Source: Acidimicrobiia bacterium (GTDB lineage Bacteria > Actinomycetota > Acidimicrobiia > Acidimicrobiales > SZUA-35). Taken from it: DNA of 33,974 nucleotides. The notes beneath the pieces are model-generated. The model ran no database searches and was not told where the DNA came from. It was given only the letters and a program-made list of their open reading frames with translations. Below, piece after piece: positions 6,055 through 13,231 of this stretch. Location: positions 1 to 33,974 of the forward strand of contig JAOTVU010000037.1 of the NCBI GenBank assembly GCA_029863385.1, read 5' to 3'. The stretch's first letter is position 1. The number at the start of each line of letters is the position of its first letter. The position numbers and the translations under genes were made by a program.

Positions 6055-6903
6055 TCAGGACGGCTCCGCACGCAGGAGCGAGACCAGCGTGTCGACGGTC
6101 GATGTGTCCGCATCCCGGAGCGGGGCCAGTCGGCAGTAGGTCTCGGCCGCCGCCTCCCAGAAGCCGGCCGGCAATCCCACGTCGGCGAAGCTCGCCGCAA
6201 TCTCCTGCATCTCACCGGCGAACCGCCATGCCTTCGGTCCGACACCGGCGGCCGTCCTCGTCACGCGTTCGTTGAGCCCTGGTTGCGATCGCTCCCACTC
6301 CCGACCGAGGTCGTCGCCGACACCCATCGCCTCCGCACCGGCCACGATCGTGGCCAGCAACGCCGCTGAGCCCTTGGTCCACGCGGCGTAGGCCATCTTG
6401 AGCGCCGAGGCGGCGCCGACATCCCCGTCGAGCACCTCGGCGGTGAGCTCGGATCCGGCCCAGAGCGCCGCGATGCTCTCCGCGGTGGAGCGGTCGCCCG
6501 AGAGGTAGAGGCGGGTGCTGCCCGGTTCCGCCGGTGGCGGGCCGATGATCCCTCCGTCGACGAACCGGTCGAACCGTTGACCGATCCGACGGGTGGTCGC
6601 CGGCGCGATGGCATTGGCGTCGACGTAGACGCCGGCGAAACCCGTGGCCGCCACCTGGCCGGCCACCGACTCGGCAGCCGACGGAGGGCAGACGGAGATG
6701 ACGACATCGGCCTCGGCCACGCCGCGCTCGAGGTCCGCCACGGCGTCCAGGCCCTCGGCGGCGGCCCGAGCCTTGGTCTCGGCCGAGCGTCCGCTGGTCA
6801 CCCACAGACGCCGCCCGGCACCGCGACAGCACCCGGCCATGCGGGAGCCCATCGCACCGGGATGCAGGAACAGGACGACGTCGGTGGCGGCAAACGGAGA
6901 CAC
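6055..6903 (-). CDS. NAD(P)-dependent oxidoreductase, 6-phosphogluconate-dehydrogenase-like with DUF1932 domain
   Basis: A 282-residue protein. The N-terminal Rossmann strand and glycine loop read VLFLHPGAMGSRMAG (about residues 10-24), the 'LHPGAMG' variant seen in this group in place of GLGxMG. DVVISVCPPSAAESVA and YVDANAIAPATTRRI fit the beta-hydroxyacid-dehydrogenase superfamily, and FVDGGIIGPPP continues the pattern. LKMAYAAWTKGSAALLATIVAGAEAMGV opens the all-helical C-terminal DUF1932 domain. The GTG start gives the correct distance to the Rossmann strand and is preceded at 8 nt by TACGCT, which fits a leaderless transcript. An open frame continues upstream but overlaps the divergent racemase gene. 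The substrate is unknown. Its divergent pairing with a proline-racemase homologue hints at hydroxy- or amino-acid metabolism. Confidence 0.8.
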   Translation of the reverse strand: MSPFAATDVVLFLHPGAMGSRMAGCCRGAGRRLWVTSGRSAETKARAAAEGLDAVADLERGVAEADVVISVCPPSAAESVAGQVAATGFAGVYVDANAIAPATTRRIGQRFDRFVDGGIIGPPPAEPGSTRLYLSGDRSTAESIAALWAGSELTAEVLDGDVGAASALKMAYAAWTKGSAALLATIVAGAEAMGVGDDLGREWERSQPGLNERVTRTAAGVGPKAWRFAGEMQEIAASFADVGLPAGFWEAAAETYCRLAPLRDADTSTVDTLVSLLRAEPS

Positions 6904-6945
6904 TGACGTCGAGCGTAGATCGACGGTGCAGTAAGGTCCCAACCT
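6904..6945. promoter_or_regulatory. Divergent leaderless promoter pair in 42 bp
   Basis: On the plus strand TAAGGT (6932-6937) lies 8 nt before the ATG at 6946. On the minus strand TACGCT (6917-6912) lies 8 nt before the GTG at 6903. Both are TANNNT -10 boxes at the spacing expected when transcription begins at the start codon, and neither gene has a Shine-Dalgarno. The two promoters must interpenetrate, because the -35 zone of each would fall near the -10 of the other. Confidence 0.5.
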
Positions 6946-7995
6946 ATGGATCACGACCTCAGGACTGGCGAACCCACCGTTCCCGGCCGTCTGGCCGTCA
7001 GCACGGTCGATTACCACACAGCAGGTGAGCCCTACCGGATCGTGGTCGGAGGCGTTGCGCCGCTCTCCGGGGCGACCGTGCTCGACAAACGATCCGATGC
7101 CATGAACCGGCTCGACCACATCCGCCGACTCCTGGTGAACGAGCCAAGGGGACACGCCGACATGTACGGCTGCTTCGTGACGCCTCCCGACGATGACGAC
7201 GCCGAGTTCGGCATGGTCTTCTTCCACAAGGACGGCTTTTCGACCGCGTGTGGTCACGGCACGATCGCCGGGGCCACCTGGGCCATCGACAGCGGGGTGA
7301 TCACGGGACCGCCGGCCGAGCCGGTGGCCCGCTTCAATCTCGATGTGCCGTCGGGCCGGCTGGCGGTGGAAGCCGATGTCGCCGACGGCCGGGTCGGCGA
7401 GGTTCGGTTCACGAACGTGGCGGCCGTCGTCCGGGCCGACGAGGTGCCCGTCCGCCTCGACGACGGCACGCAGGTCGAGGTCGCCGTGGCCTACGGCGGT
7501 GCACACTACGCCGTGCTGCCGGCCGCTTCGGTCGGCCTTGCCGTCGGGCGGGCACGGGTCGATGATTTCGTGCGGCTCGGCCGGTCCATCAAGGCGACGC
7601 TCGCCGGGCACCCGGCCACCGAGCACCCGAGCGACGAGCGGCTGTCGGGCCTCTACGGGGTGATCTTCTTCGACGACGATCCGGCTCCCGGTGTCGACGG
7701 GGCGACACTCCGGCAGCGCAACATCACCGTCTTCGCCGACGGCGAGGTCGATCGGTCACCCTGCGGCTCCGGAACGTCGGCCCGCCTGGCCGTGCTCCAC
7801 CACCAGGGCCGGCTCGACATCGGCGAGGTCCTGTCGCACCGGGGTGTCGCCGGTGGCCTGTTCGCCGGTCGGGTCGTGTCGGCCGGTCCGGACGGTGTCG
7901 TCACCCAGGTGGGTGGCCGGGCATCGCTCAGCGGTTACCACACCTTCGTCCTCGAGCCCGACGACGAACTGGGCCTCGGCTTCCAACTCCGCTGA
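6946..7995 (+). CDS. Proline racemase / hydroxyproline epimerase family protein
   Basis: A 349-residue member of the cofactor-independent proline racemase superfamily, of normal length. STVDYHTAGEPYRIV near the N-terminus is the family opening. FSTACGHGTIAG carries the first catalytic Cys (Cys102) and DRSPCGSGTSARLA the second (Cys273). Both Cys being present argues for a racemase or 4-hydroxyproline 2-epimerase rather than trans-3-hydroxyproline dehydratase, where the second is Thr. MNRLDHIRRLLVNEPRGHADMYG is also typical. The exact substrate cannot be read from this. The ATG follows a TANNNT box at 8 nt. The divergent neighbour is a dehydrogenase-like enzyme that may act in the same pathway. 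Confidence 0.9.
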   Translation: MDHDLRTGEPTVPGRLAVSTVDYHTAGEPYRIVVGGVAPLSGATVLDKRSDAMNRLDHIRRLLVNEPRGHADMYGCFVTPPDDDDAEFGMVFFHKDGFSTACGHGTIAGATWAIDSGVITGPPAEPVARFNLDVPSGRLAVEADVADGRVGEVRFTNVAAVVRADEVPVRLDDGTQVEVAVAYGGAHYAVLPAASVGLAVGRARVDDFVRLGRSIKATLAGHPATEHPSDERLSGLYGVIFFDDDPAPGVDGATLRQRNITVFADGEVDRSPCGSGTSARLAVLHHQGRLDIGEVLSHRGVAGGLFAGRVVSAGPDGVVTQVGGRASLSGYHTFVLEPDDELGLGFQLR

Positions 7996-8024
7996 GGCTG
8001 TGGGGGGCGGCTCAAACGACGTGA

Positions 8025-8126
8025 CGCCGCCGGCCCCAGGTGGCCGGCGCCGTCCTGTTCCTGCTGTCCGCCGCTGCGGGCTGCACCAACGGCGTCAACC
8101 TGGAGATCTCCGGCGGCGGAGCCTGA
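8025..8126 (+). pseudogene. Remnant C-terminus of a short-chain dehydrogenase/reductase (SDR)
   Basis: In one frame, ending at TGA 8124-8126, the sequence reads VAGAVLFLLSAAAGCTNG then VNLEISGGGA. This is the characteristic SDR tail ('AV.FLaSdaAsyiTG..l.vsGG'). An in-frame stop (8022-8024) lies just before it, and no Rossmann or YxxxK segment is present upstream, where the racemase gene ends at 7995. It is therefore a decayed fragment of about 33 codons between the racemase and the PPOX-fold gene. Confidence 0.65.
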
Positions 8127-8187
8127 TACCGGCGGGCCGGGACCCGGATCCGAGTTCGGGACCAAAGGCCCCAATGCCGGAACCGTC

Positions 8188-8193
8188 TACAAT
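8188..8193 (+). promoter_or_regulatory. Possible -10 box of the PPOX-fold gene
   Basis: TACAAT matches a -10 hexamer well and would give a leader of about 40 nt before the ATG at 8240. No convincing -35 is seen 17 bp upstream. Confidence 0.35.
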
Positions 8194-8239
8194 CTAGGCT
8201 TGAAGGCAAGGGACACGAAACGACGCCAGGGAGGTCACG

Positions 8240-8650
8240 ATGATCGATCAACGCACCGGTCTCGAAATCATTGAGGAGACGGAGTGCTGGGATCTTCTGG
8301 CCGAGCGACGCGTCGGTCGGGTGGCGGTGTCCATCTCCAACAAGCCCGACATCTTCCCGGTGAACTACCTCCTCGACAAGAGGGCCATCTACATCCACAC
8401 CGTGCCGGGAACGAAGCTCGCCGGAGCCGTACTGGGGCGAGCGGTGGCCTTCGAGATCGATGAACTCGACGAGGCGACCCACCAGGGTTGGAGTGTGGTG
8501 GTCCACGGCGTGGCCGAGGAGGTCGAGAAACTCGAAGACATCCTGTATGCCGAGACGCTCGGCATACAGCCCTGGACCGACACACCCAAGTTCCGATTCC
8601 TGCGGATCATCGTCGACGAGATCACCGGGCGACGGATCCCGGTCGACTGA
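8240..8650 (+). CDS. Pyridoxamine 5'-phosphate oxidase-fold (PPOX/FMN-binding) family protein
   Basis: A 136-residue single-domain protein with the split beta-barrel pattern of actinobacterial flavin- or F420-binding PPOX proteins. ECWDLLAERRVGRVAVSISNKPDIFPVNYLLDKRAIYIHT is the first half; TKLAGAVLGRAVAFEIDELDEATHQGWSVVVHGVAEEV is the second, including the strand carrying the 'GWSV-V-G-A' motif. ATG at 8240 has AGGGAGGT about 5 nt upstream. Members bind FMN, F420 or heme and few have known substrates, so a specific activity is not assigned. It is monocistronic as far as the sequence shows, with a separate promoter before the next gene. Confidence 0.85.
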   Translation: MIDQRTGLEIIEETECWDLLAERRVGRVAVSISNKPDIFPVNYLLDKRAIYIHTVPGTKLAGAVLGRAVAFEIDELDEATHQGWSVVVHGVAEEVEKLEDILYAETLGIQPWTDTPKFRFLRIIVDEITGRRIPVD

Positions 8651-8715
8651 ACGATCCCGCCGCCGGGCGGACGGGACTTCCATATCGAGCCCGGCACCGG
8701 GTGCACCCTCGGGCG

Positions 8716-8722
8716 TTAGATT
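8716..8722 (+). promoter_or_regulatory. Leaderless -10 box of the HAD gene
   Basis: TTAGAT(T) lies 6-7 nt before the ATG at 8729, with no Shine-Dalgarno between. This is the standard layout of an actinobacterial leaderless promoter. Confidence 0.55.
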
Positions 8723-8728
8723 GAGCGG

Positions 8729-9496
8729 ATGCAGGCCCCTCGCCTCACTCCCGCCCTTCGGCGACAGCTGGTGGCGCCCGTCAAGGCGATCGTGTTCGAC
8801 AAGGACGGTACCCTCACCGAGCTGAACTCCCGGTGGGTCACGTTCTTTCGCTCGATCATCGCCGCCACGGCGGCCGACGGCGGGGATCCGGAGGCCGAGC
8901 ACACCCTGGCCGACTGCCTCGGCGTCGGGGTCGACCACATTGTGCCCGGCAGCCCGGCGGCGGTGAAAACCGAGTCCGAACTGATGACGATCGCCCTCGA
9001 CCATCTGGTCGGAAGGGGTTGGACGGCCGAGCAGGCCATCACCTCGATGGGTGTCGGGTTGGAGGCGGCGACGTTCGGTCCGCTTGCACCGCTGGGTGCC
9101 GTGGCACCGACGATCGAGACATTGGCCGCACGCCATCTTCTCGGCGTGGCCACCTCCGACAACCGGGCCAACACGCTCGATGAGCTGAACCGGCTTGGCG
9201 TCGGGCACCATGTCTCGGCGTTGCGGTGCGGCGACGACGGTGGCCCGGTCAAACCCGACCCCGAGGTGCTCCTGGGCCTGGCTCGGGAGTGGCGGGTGGA
9301 GCCGGCGCAGCTCCTGTTCGTCGGTGATTCCGAGCAGGATCGCGACACCGCCCGGGCCGCAGGAACACGATTCATCGCAGTGGTGCCCGAGCCTCGGGGC
9401 GTCGATCCCGCTCAACAGGCACCGGCGGCCATCGGGGCCGACGCCTGGATCACCTCCATCGAGGATCTCGCCTGCATCGAGGATCTCGCCGGCTGA
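8729..9496 (+). CDS. HAD-superfamily hydrolase, phosphoglycolate-phosphatase-like
   Basis: A 255-residue HAD phosphatase with all four motifs in order. Motif I is VFDKDGTLTE (Asp24 nucleophile, Asp26), motif II ATSDNRANT, motif III the Lys of KPDPEVLLGL, and motif IV FVGDSEQDRDTARAAG. A helical cap of about 100 residues lies between motifs I and II (class C1, as in Gph and beta-phosphoglucomutase). The most likely activity is a small-molecule phosphomonoesterase, with substrate unknown. It appears leaderless. Its stop lies 15 nt from the stop of the convergent lacI-type gene, with no obvious terminator between. A repeated IEDLACIEDLAG at the C-terminus reflects a small local duplication. Confidence 0.85.
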   Translation: MQAPRLTPALRRQLVAPVKAIVFDKDGTLTELNSRWVTFFRSIIAATAADGGDPEAEHTLADCLGVGVDHIVPGSPAAVKTESELMTIALDHLVGRGWTAEQAITSMGVGLEAATFGPLAPLGAVAPTIETLAARHLLGVATSDNRANTLDELNRLGVGHHVSALRCGDDGGPVKPDPEVLLGLAREWRVEPAQLLFVGDSEQDRDTARAAGTRFIAVVPEPRGVDPAQQAPAAIGADAWITSIEDLACIEDLAG

Positions 9497-9510
9497 CCCG
9501 ATGGGGTGGA

Positions 9511-10539
9511 TCAGGTTGTTGCGCGGATCTCGCCCGAGCCGCGGGCGATCACCTCGGAGGCGATGATCTGCCGCACCGCCGGACCGAGCTCGCCGTCGAG
9601 TCGACGGAAAAGCTGCAGCGCAGCCCGCCGCCCGAGATCGCGGGGGTCCTGAGGTACGAGCGAGACGCCGGGGGTGACGGCGTCGGCCAGATCGATGTCA
9701 TCGAAGCCGACATGGGCGATGACATCGCGCAGCCCGCGGTGATGGAGCGCTCGGACCGCACCCAGCGTCACGAAGTTCTGGGCGGTGAAGATGGCGGTCG
9801 GCAGGAGAGTCGACGCCAGGTAGCGGTCGATGATGTCGGTCCACTCCTGGTGGGAGTGCGATCCGGTCACCTCTCGCTCGGAACCCACCGACAGCCCGGC
9901 GTCGGCCATCGCCCACCGGAATCCGGCGAGCCGTAGGCGGGCCGAGAAGATGGCCGGATCGTCACCGAAGTAGGCGACATCGGTGTGCCCATGGGCCAGC
10001 AGGTGTCGGGTGGCGGCGATGGCGCCCGCCCGATGGTCGCTGCGAACGACGTCGATGTCGAGGTCGGGGATCTCGGGCTCGGCGTCGACGAAGACCACGG
10101 GGGTTCCCCTCATCACCTCGGATCGCAGTGTGTCGGCGGCCGCCCCCCAGGAAACGACGATCAGGCCGGCTACCCGCCGCTCCACGAACGTCTCCACGAG
10201 TTGCCGTTCCCGTTCGACAACGCCCTCGGTGCTGCCGGCCAGGACCAGGCACTGACGACTCATCGCCACCTCCTCGATGCCTCGAAGGAGGTTACTGAAG
10301 AAGATGTTGGCCACGTCGACCAGCACGAAGCCGATGGTTGTCGGCGCCGAGATCGAACGACGAAGGAGTCGAGCCCGCTGGTCGGGGCGGTAGCCGAGTT
10401 GCGCGACGGCGGCCTCGACCTTCGTGACCAGCTTCGGGGAGACCCCGCCTTCACCATTGACCACCCGGGAAACGGTCTTGAAGCTGACGCCGGCTTCGGC
10501 GGCAACATCTCTCATCGTCGGACGTCGGTTTCCCGACAA
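9511..10539 (-). CDS. LacI family transcriptional regulator of the frc operon
   Basis: A 342-residue LacI/GalR repressor. The helix-turn-helix is TMRDVAAEAGVSFKTVSRVV (residues 8-27), followed by the hinge and a periplasmic-binding-protein-like effector domain (TIGFVLVDVANIFFSNLLRGIEE, VAGLIVVSWG, VVFVDAEPE, HVGFDDIDLADAVTPGVS). The start is a TTG with a strong AGGGGGGAT Shine-Dalgarno about 5 nt upstream; the ATG eight codons later would cut into the DNA-binding domain. It is divergent from the frcBCA-type ABC genes, and two perfect palindromes lie in the interval. By position it is the repressor of sugar uptake, released by the transported sugar or a derivative, as for other linked LacI/ABC pairs. 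Effector identity is inferred only. Confidence 0.9.
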   Translation of the reverse strand: MSGNRRPTMRDVAAEAGVSFKTVSRVVNGEGGVSPKLVTKVEAAVAQLGYRPDQRARLLRRSISAPTTIGFVLVDVANIFFSNLLRGIEEVAMSRQCLVLAGSTEGVVERERQLVETFVERRVAGLIVVSWGAAADTLRSEVMRGTPVVFVDAEPEIPDLDIDVVRSDHRAGAIAATRHLLAHGHTDVAYFGDDPAIFSARLRLAGFRWAMADAGLSVGSEREVTGSHSHQEWTDIIDRYLASTLLPTAIFTAQNFVTLGAVRALHHRGLRDVIAHVGFDDIDLADAVTPGVSLVPQDPRDLGRRAALQLFRRLDGELGPAVRQIIASEVIARGSGEIRATT

Positions 10540-10637
10540 ATGATCCCCCCTGAATCCGGACCTTCTTGTCGCAGACGCATACGTCGTGTAACAGCCGGAT
10601 GAGGTCGTCGACCGGTCGCCCGTATGTTGTCATCTGA

Positions 10638-10684
10638 TGACAACGTTGTCAAGATTACGGTTTGACTGTTTGACAACGTTGTCA
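10638..10684. promoter_or_regulatory. Paired LacI-type operators
   Basis: The perfect 14-bp palindrome TGACAACGTTGTCA occurs at 10638-10651 and again at 10671-10684, 33 bp (about three helical turns) apart, each with AG following. The central CG is typical of LacI-family operators. A further half-site, TGTTGTCA, sits at 10625-10632. The sites lie between the divergent LacI gene and the ABC operon. Confidence 0.85.
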
Positions 10685-10698
10685 AGCTGCAATACAGT
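10670..10698 (+). promoter_or_regulatory. Promoter of the frcBCA operon
   Basis: TTGACA (10670-10675), a 17-bp spacer and TACAGT (10693-10698) form a near-consensus sigma-70-type promoter. The downstream operator covers the -35 and most of the spacer, so bound LacI would directly exclude RNA polymerase. The leader before the ATG at 10801 is about 95 nt. Confidence 0.75.
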
Positions 10699-10800
10699 GC
10701 AAACGTCCAACGTCCTGGGCGCTTCAGGCTAGTGTCGCAACGATCGCAGCCGCCTCCCGGGTCGCTGCAACCACAACCTTTGCACAAGGGGGAGACCCAT

Positions 10801-11997
10801 ATGTCACTACGTTCTCTTGGCTGGCGCTTGCTGGCCCTTCTACTTGCGCTCGCCATGGTGGCGTCCGCCTGTGGATCAGATGATGAAAGTTCGACCGATG
10901 CCGGTACGGACGAGTCCACCGAGGAAACGACGGAGGACACCGCCGCCACCGAGGAAACGACGGAGGACACGGCGGCCGACGAGGAGGCCATGGATGAGGG
11001 CGACGCCGTATCCGTCTCGCTGATCACCAAGGACTCCACCAACCCGTTCTTCGTCGCCATGCAACAAGGCGCCCAGCAGAAGGCCGACGAGCTTGGCATC
11101 AACATCAGCATCGGATCAGGCCAGTCCGAGGGTGACGACGCCGGTCAGATCGAGCTGATCGAAGCCGCCATCGCCCAGGGCCAGGACGGCATCCTGATCA
11201 CGCCGATGTCGGTCAACGTCAACGACGCCATCCAGAAGGCCCGCGACGCCGGCCTGTACGTCATCGCCCTCGACACCCCGACCGATCCGCCGGACGTGGT
11301 AGACATCACCTTCGCCACCGACAACTGCAAGGCCGGTGACGCCATCGGTCAGTGGGCCGCCGGCAAGCTCAACGGTGAGAAGGCGATCATCGCCCGTCTC
11401 ATCATCTTCGACGACCGCACCGTGTCGGTCGACTACTGCCGTGACAACGGCTTCCTCCGGGGCATGGGCATCGACATCGGCGACCTGACCGTCATCGGTG
11501 ACGAGCCCGAGACCGGTAACTACACCACCGGTGCGGGCGGCGAGTACGAGATCGCCTGTCTCGAGGCCACGGGAGCCAACGAGGAAGGCGGCCGGACCGG
11601 CATGGAAACCTGCCTGTCGCAGAACCCCGACATCAACGTCGTCTACACGATCAACGAGCCCACCGCCTTCGGCGCCGCTGCGGCCCTCGAAGCTCAGGGC
11701 AAGGTCATCGGTGAGGACGTCTACATCGTGTCGGTCGACGGTGGTCTCGCCGGCGTCGAGGCCGTCCAGAACGGTCAGATCCAGGCCACCTCGCAGCAGT
11801 ATCCGCTGCGCATGGCCAGCCTCGGCGTCGAAGCCATCTTCGACATCGCCACGGGAGGCTCTCCGCCCGAGAACACCTCCGACGACGGTACGTTCTTCGA
11901 CACCGGTGTCACCCTGTGCACCGACGAGCCGATGGACACCGTCACCGTGGCGCCCATGGAGGACTCGCAGTACTGCATTGACAACGCCTGGGGCTGA
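10801..11997 (+). CDS. frcB: ABC transporter sugar-binding lipoprotein, FrcB-like
   Basis: A 398-residue exported binding protein. A hydrophobic signal with a lipobox ends at Cys24 (LAMVASAC), then comes an acidic Thr/Glu linker built from a 10-residue repeat (EETTEDTAAT/EETTEDTAAD). The type I periplasmic-binding fold begins at VSVSLITKDSTNPFFVAMQQGAQQKADELGI, with GILITPMSVNVNDAIQKARDAGLYVIALDT and VYIVSVDGGLAGVEAVQNG later. It resembles the fructose-binding FrcB group, and the ATPase gene downstream is strongly FrcA-like. Related systems also take up ribose and mannose. ATG at 10801 has AAGGGGGAGA about 7 nt upstream; the open frame before it is the leader. It is first in the operon and is followed by a hairpin that may raise its expression over the membrane genes. 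Confidence 0.85.
   Translation: MSLRSLGWRLLALLLALAMVASACGSDDESSTDAGTDESTEETTEDTAATEETTEDTAADEEAMDEGDAVSVSLITKDSTNPFFVAMQQGAQQKADELGINISIGSGQSEGDDAGQIELIEAAIAQGQDGILITPMSVNVNDAIQKARDAGLYVIALDTPTDPPDVVDITFATDNCKAGDAIGQWAAGKLNGEKAIIARLIIFDDRTVSVDYCRDNGFLRGMGIDIGDLTVIGDEPETGNYTTGAGGEYEIACLEATGANEEGGRTGMETCLSQNPDINVVYTINEPTAFGAAAALEAQGKVIGEDVYIVSVDGGLAGVEAVQNGQIQATSQQYPLRMASLGVEAIFDIATGGSPPENTSDDGTFFDTGVTLCTDEPMDTVTVAPMEDSQYCIDNAWG
10921..10980 (+). repeat. 30-bp tandem duplication in the frcB linker
   Basis: Two adjacent 30-bp units (10921-10950 and 10951-10980), nearly identical, encode the repeated acidic linker just after the lipid-anchored Cys. The repeat is in frame, so copy number could vary without loss of function. 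Confidence 0.8.
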
Positions 11998-12049
11998 TCA
12001 ACTCGCCCCGGGTGATGCGCAAGTCGTCAAAGCATTGAAGAGGCAGTGA

Positions 12050-12084
12050 GAGAGGGTGGTGGCCGGATCGGTCACCGCCCTCTC
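12050..12084 (+). terminator. Intercistronic hairpin between frcB and frcC
   Basis: GAGAGGGTGGTGGCC (12050-12064) pairs with GGTCACCGCCCTCTC (12070-12084) over a 5-nt loop, fully paired in RNA if two G-U wobbles are allowed. No U-run follows, so partial termination or protection of the frcB 3' end is more likely than full stop, as in many binding-protein operons. The rest of the 169-nt gap holds no gene. Confidence 0.6.
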
Positions 12085-12166
12085 GCCTTCCAAAGAGGAG
12101 GGTTTGCCTCGCGGGAATCCGTAACGTACGTTCGTCACCACCAGCAAGACTCGAAGGGAATCACAA

Positions 12167-13228
12167 GTGAGCTCAACCGTCACACCGGATGTGGGGGCCG
12201 TAGACCTGAGTAGCGAGTTCGACCAACCGTCGGGCATCGTCGCCAAGATCCAGGCCATCCTGCACCGCTATCCGTACCTCAGCCCGTTGACGGTGCTGAT
12301 CCTGGCCATGATCGTGTTCACGATGCTGAATGAGCGGTTCATCCTGGCCACCAACCTCTCGCTGATGACCCAGCAGGCAGTGATCGTCGGCACCCTGGCC
12401 ATCGCCCAGACCCTGATCATCCTCACCGCCGGCATCGACCTCAGCATCGGCGCCGTCATGGTCTTCGGGCAAATGATGATGGCCAATATGGCCGCTCAGG
12501 GGGCGTCGAATGTCGCCAACTTCGGGCTGCCGTCGGCGCTGGCGATCATCATCGGTATCGCCATCGCCACGCTGGCCGGGGCCTTCAACGGCTTCCTCAT
12601 CGTGCGGCTCAAACTGCCGCCGTTCATCGTCACACTCGGCACCCTGAGCGTGTTCACCGCATTGACCTTGATCTTCTTCAAGGCCCGCACCATTCAGGGC
12701 GGCGAGTTGCCCGACTTCATGCGGTTCATGGGCACCACCCCGTTCAAGATCGGCAGCTTCCAGGTGATGACCGGGGTGTTGGCCATGCTGGGCCTCTACG
12801 CCCTCTTCTCCTACATCCTTCGCAACACGTCGTGGGGCACCCACATCTATGCGGTCGGCGACGATCCCGAGGCCGCCGAACTCTCCGGTATCAACACCGA
12901 TCGGGTGCTGTTCAGCGTCTACACCGTGTCGGGACTCATCATGGGCATCGCGGCGTGGATCACCATTGGCCGGGTTGGATCGGCCAGCCCCAACGTCGCC
13001 CCAGACATCAACCTCGACACCATCACCGCCGTCGTGATCGGCGGCACCTCGCTCTTCGGTGGCCGTGGCACGATGATCGGCACCCTGTTGGGGGCCATGA
13101 TCGTTGTCGTCGTCCAGAACGGCCTGGCGCTCGCCGGCTATGACCAGGCGCCGCGGGTTCTGGCCGTCGGCCTGCTCGTCATCGCCGCCGTGTCCCTCGA
13201 CCAGTGGATCCGGAAAGTGAAGGCGTGA
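12167..13228 (+). CDS. frcC: ABC transporter permease, FrcC-like
   Basis: A 353-residue inner-membrane permease of the sugar BPD_transp_2 family. It has eight to ten hydrophobic helices, including PLTVLILAMIVFTMLNERFI, AVIVGTLAIAQTLIILTAGIDLSIGAVMVFGQ, LKLPPFIVTLGTLSVFTALTLIFFKARTIQG and LGAMIVVVVQNGLALAGYDQ. TAGIDLSIG and the cytoplasmic coupling segment GDDPEAAELSGINTDRVLFSVY are family hallmarks. The start is GTG at 12167 with GAAGGGA 7 nt before it. It ends 3 nt before the ATPase gene. It should form a homodimeric channel with the FrcA-like ATPase and FrcB-like lipoprotein. Confidence 0.9.
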   Translation: MSSTVTPDVGAVDLSSEFDQPSGIVAKIQAILHRYPYLSPLTVLILAMIVFTMLNERFILATNLSLMTQQAVIVGTLAIAQTLIILTAGIDLSIGAVMVFGQMMMANMAAQGASNVANFGLPSALAIIIGIAIATLAGAFNGFLIVRLKLPPFIVTLGTLSVFTALTLIFFKARTIQGGELPDFMRFMGTTPFKIGSFQVMTGVLAMLGLYALFSYILRNTSWGTHIYAVGDDPEAAELSGINTDRVLFSVYTVSGLIMGIAAWITIGRVGSASPNVAPDINLDTITAVVIGGTSLFGGRGTMIGTLLGAMIVVVVQNGLALAGYDQAPRVLAVGLLVIAAVSLDQWIRKVKA

Positions 13229-13231
13229 CCC

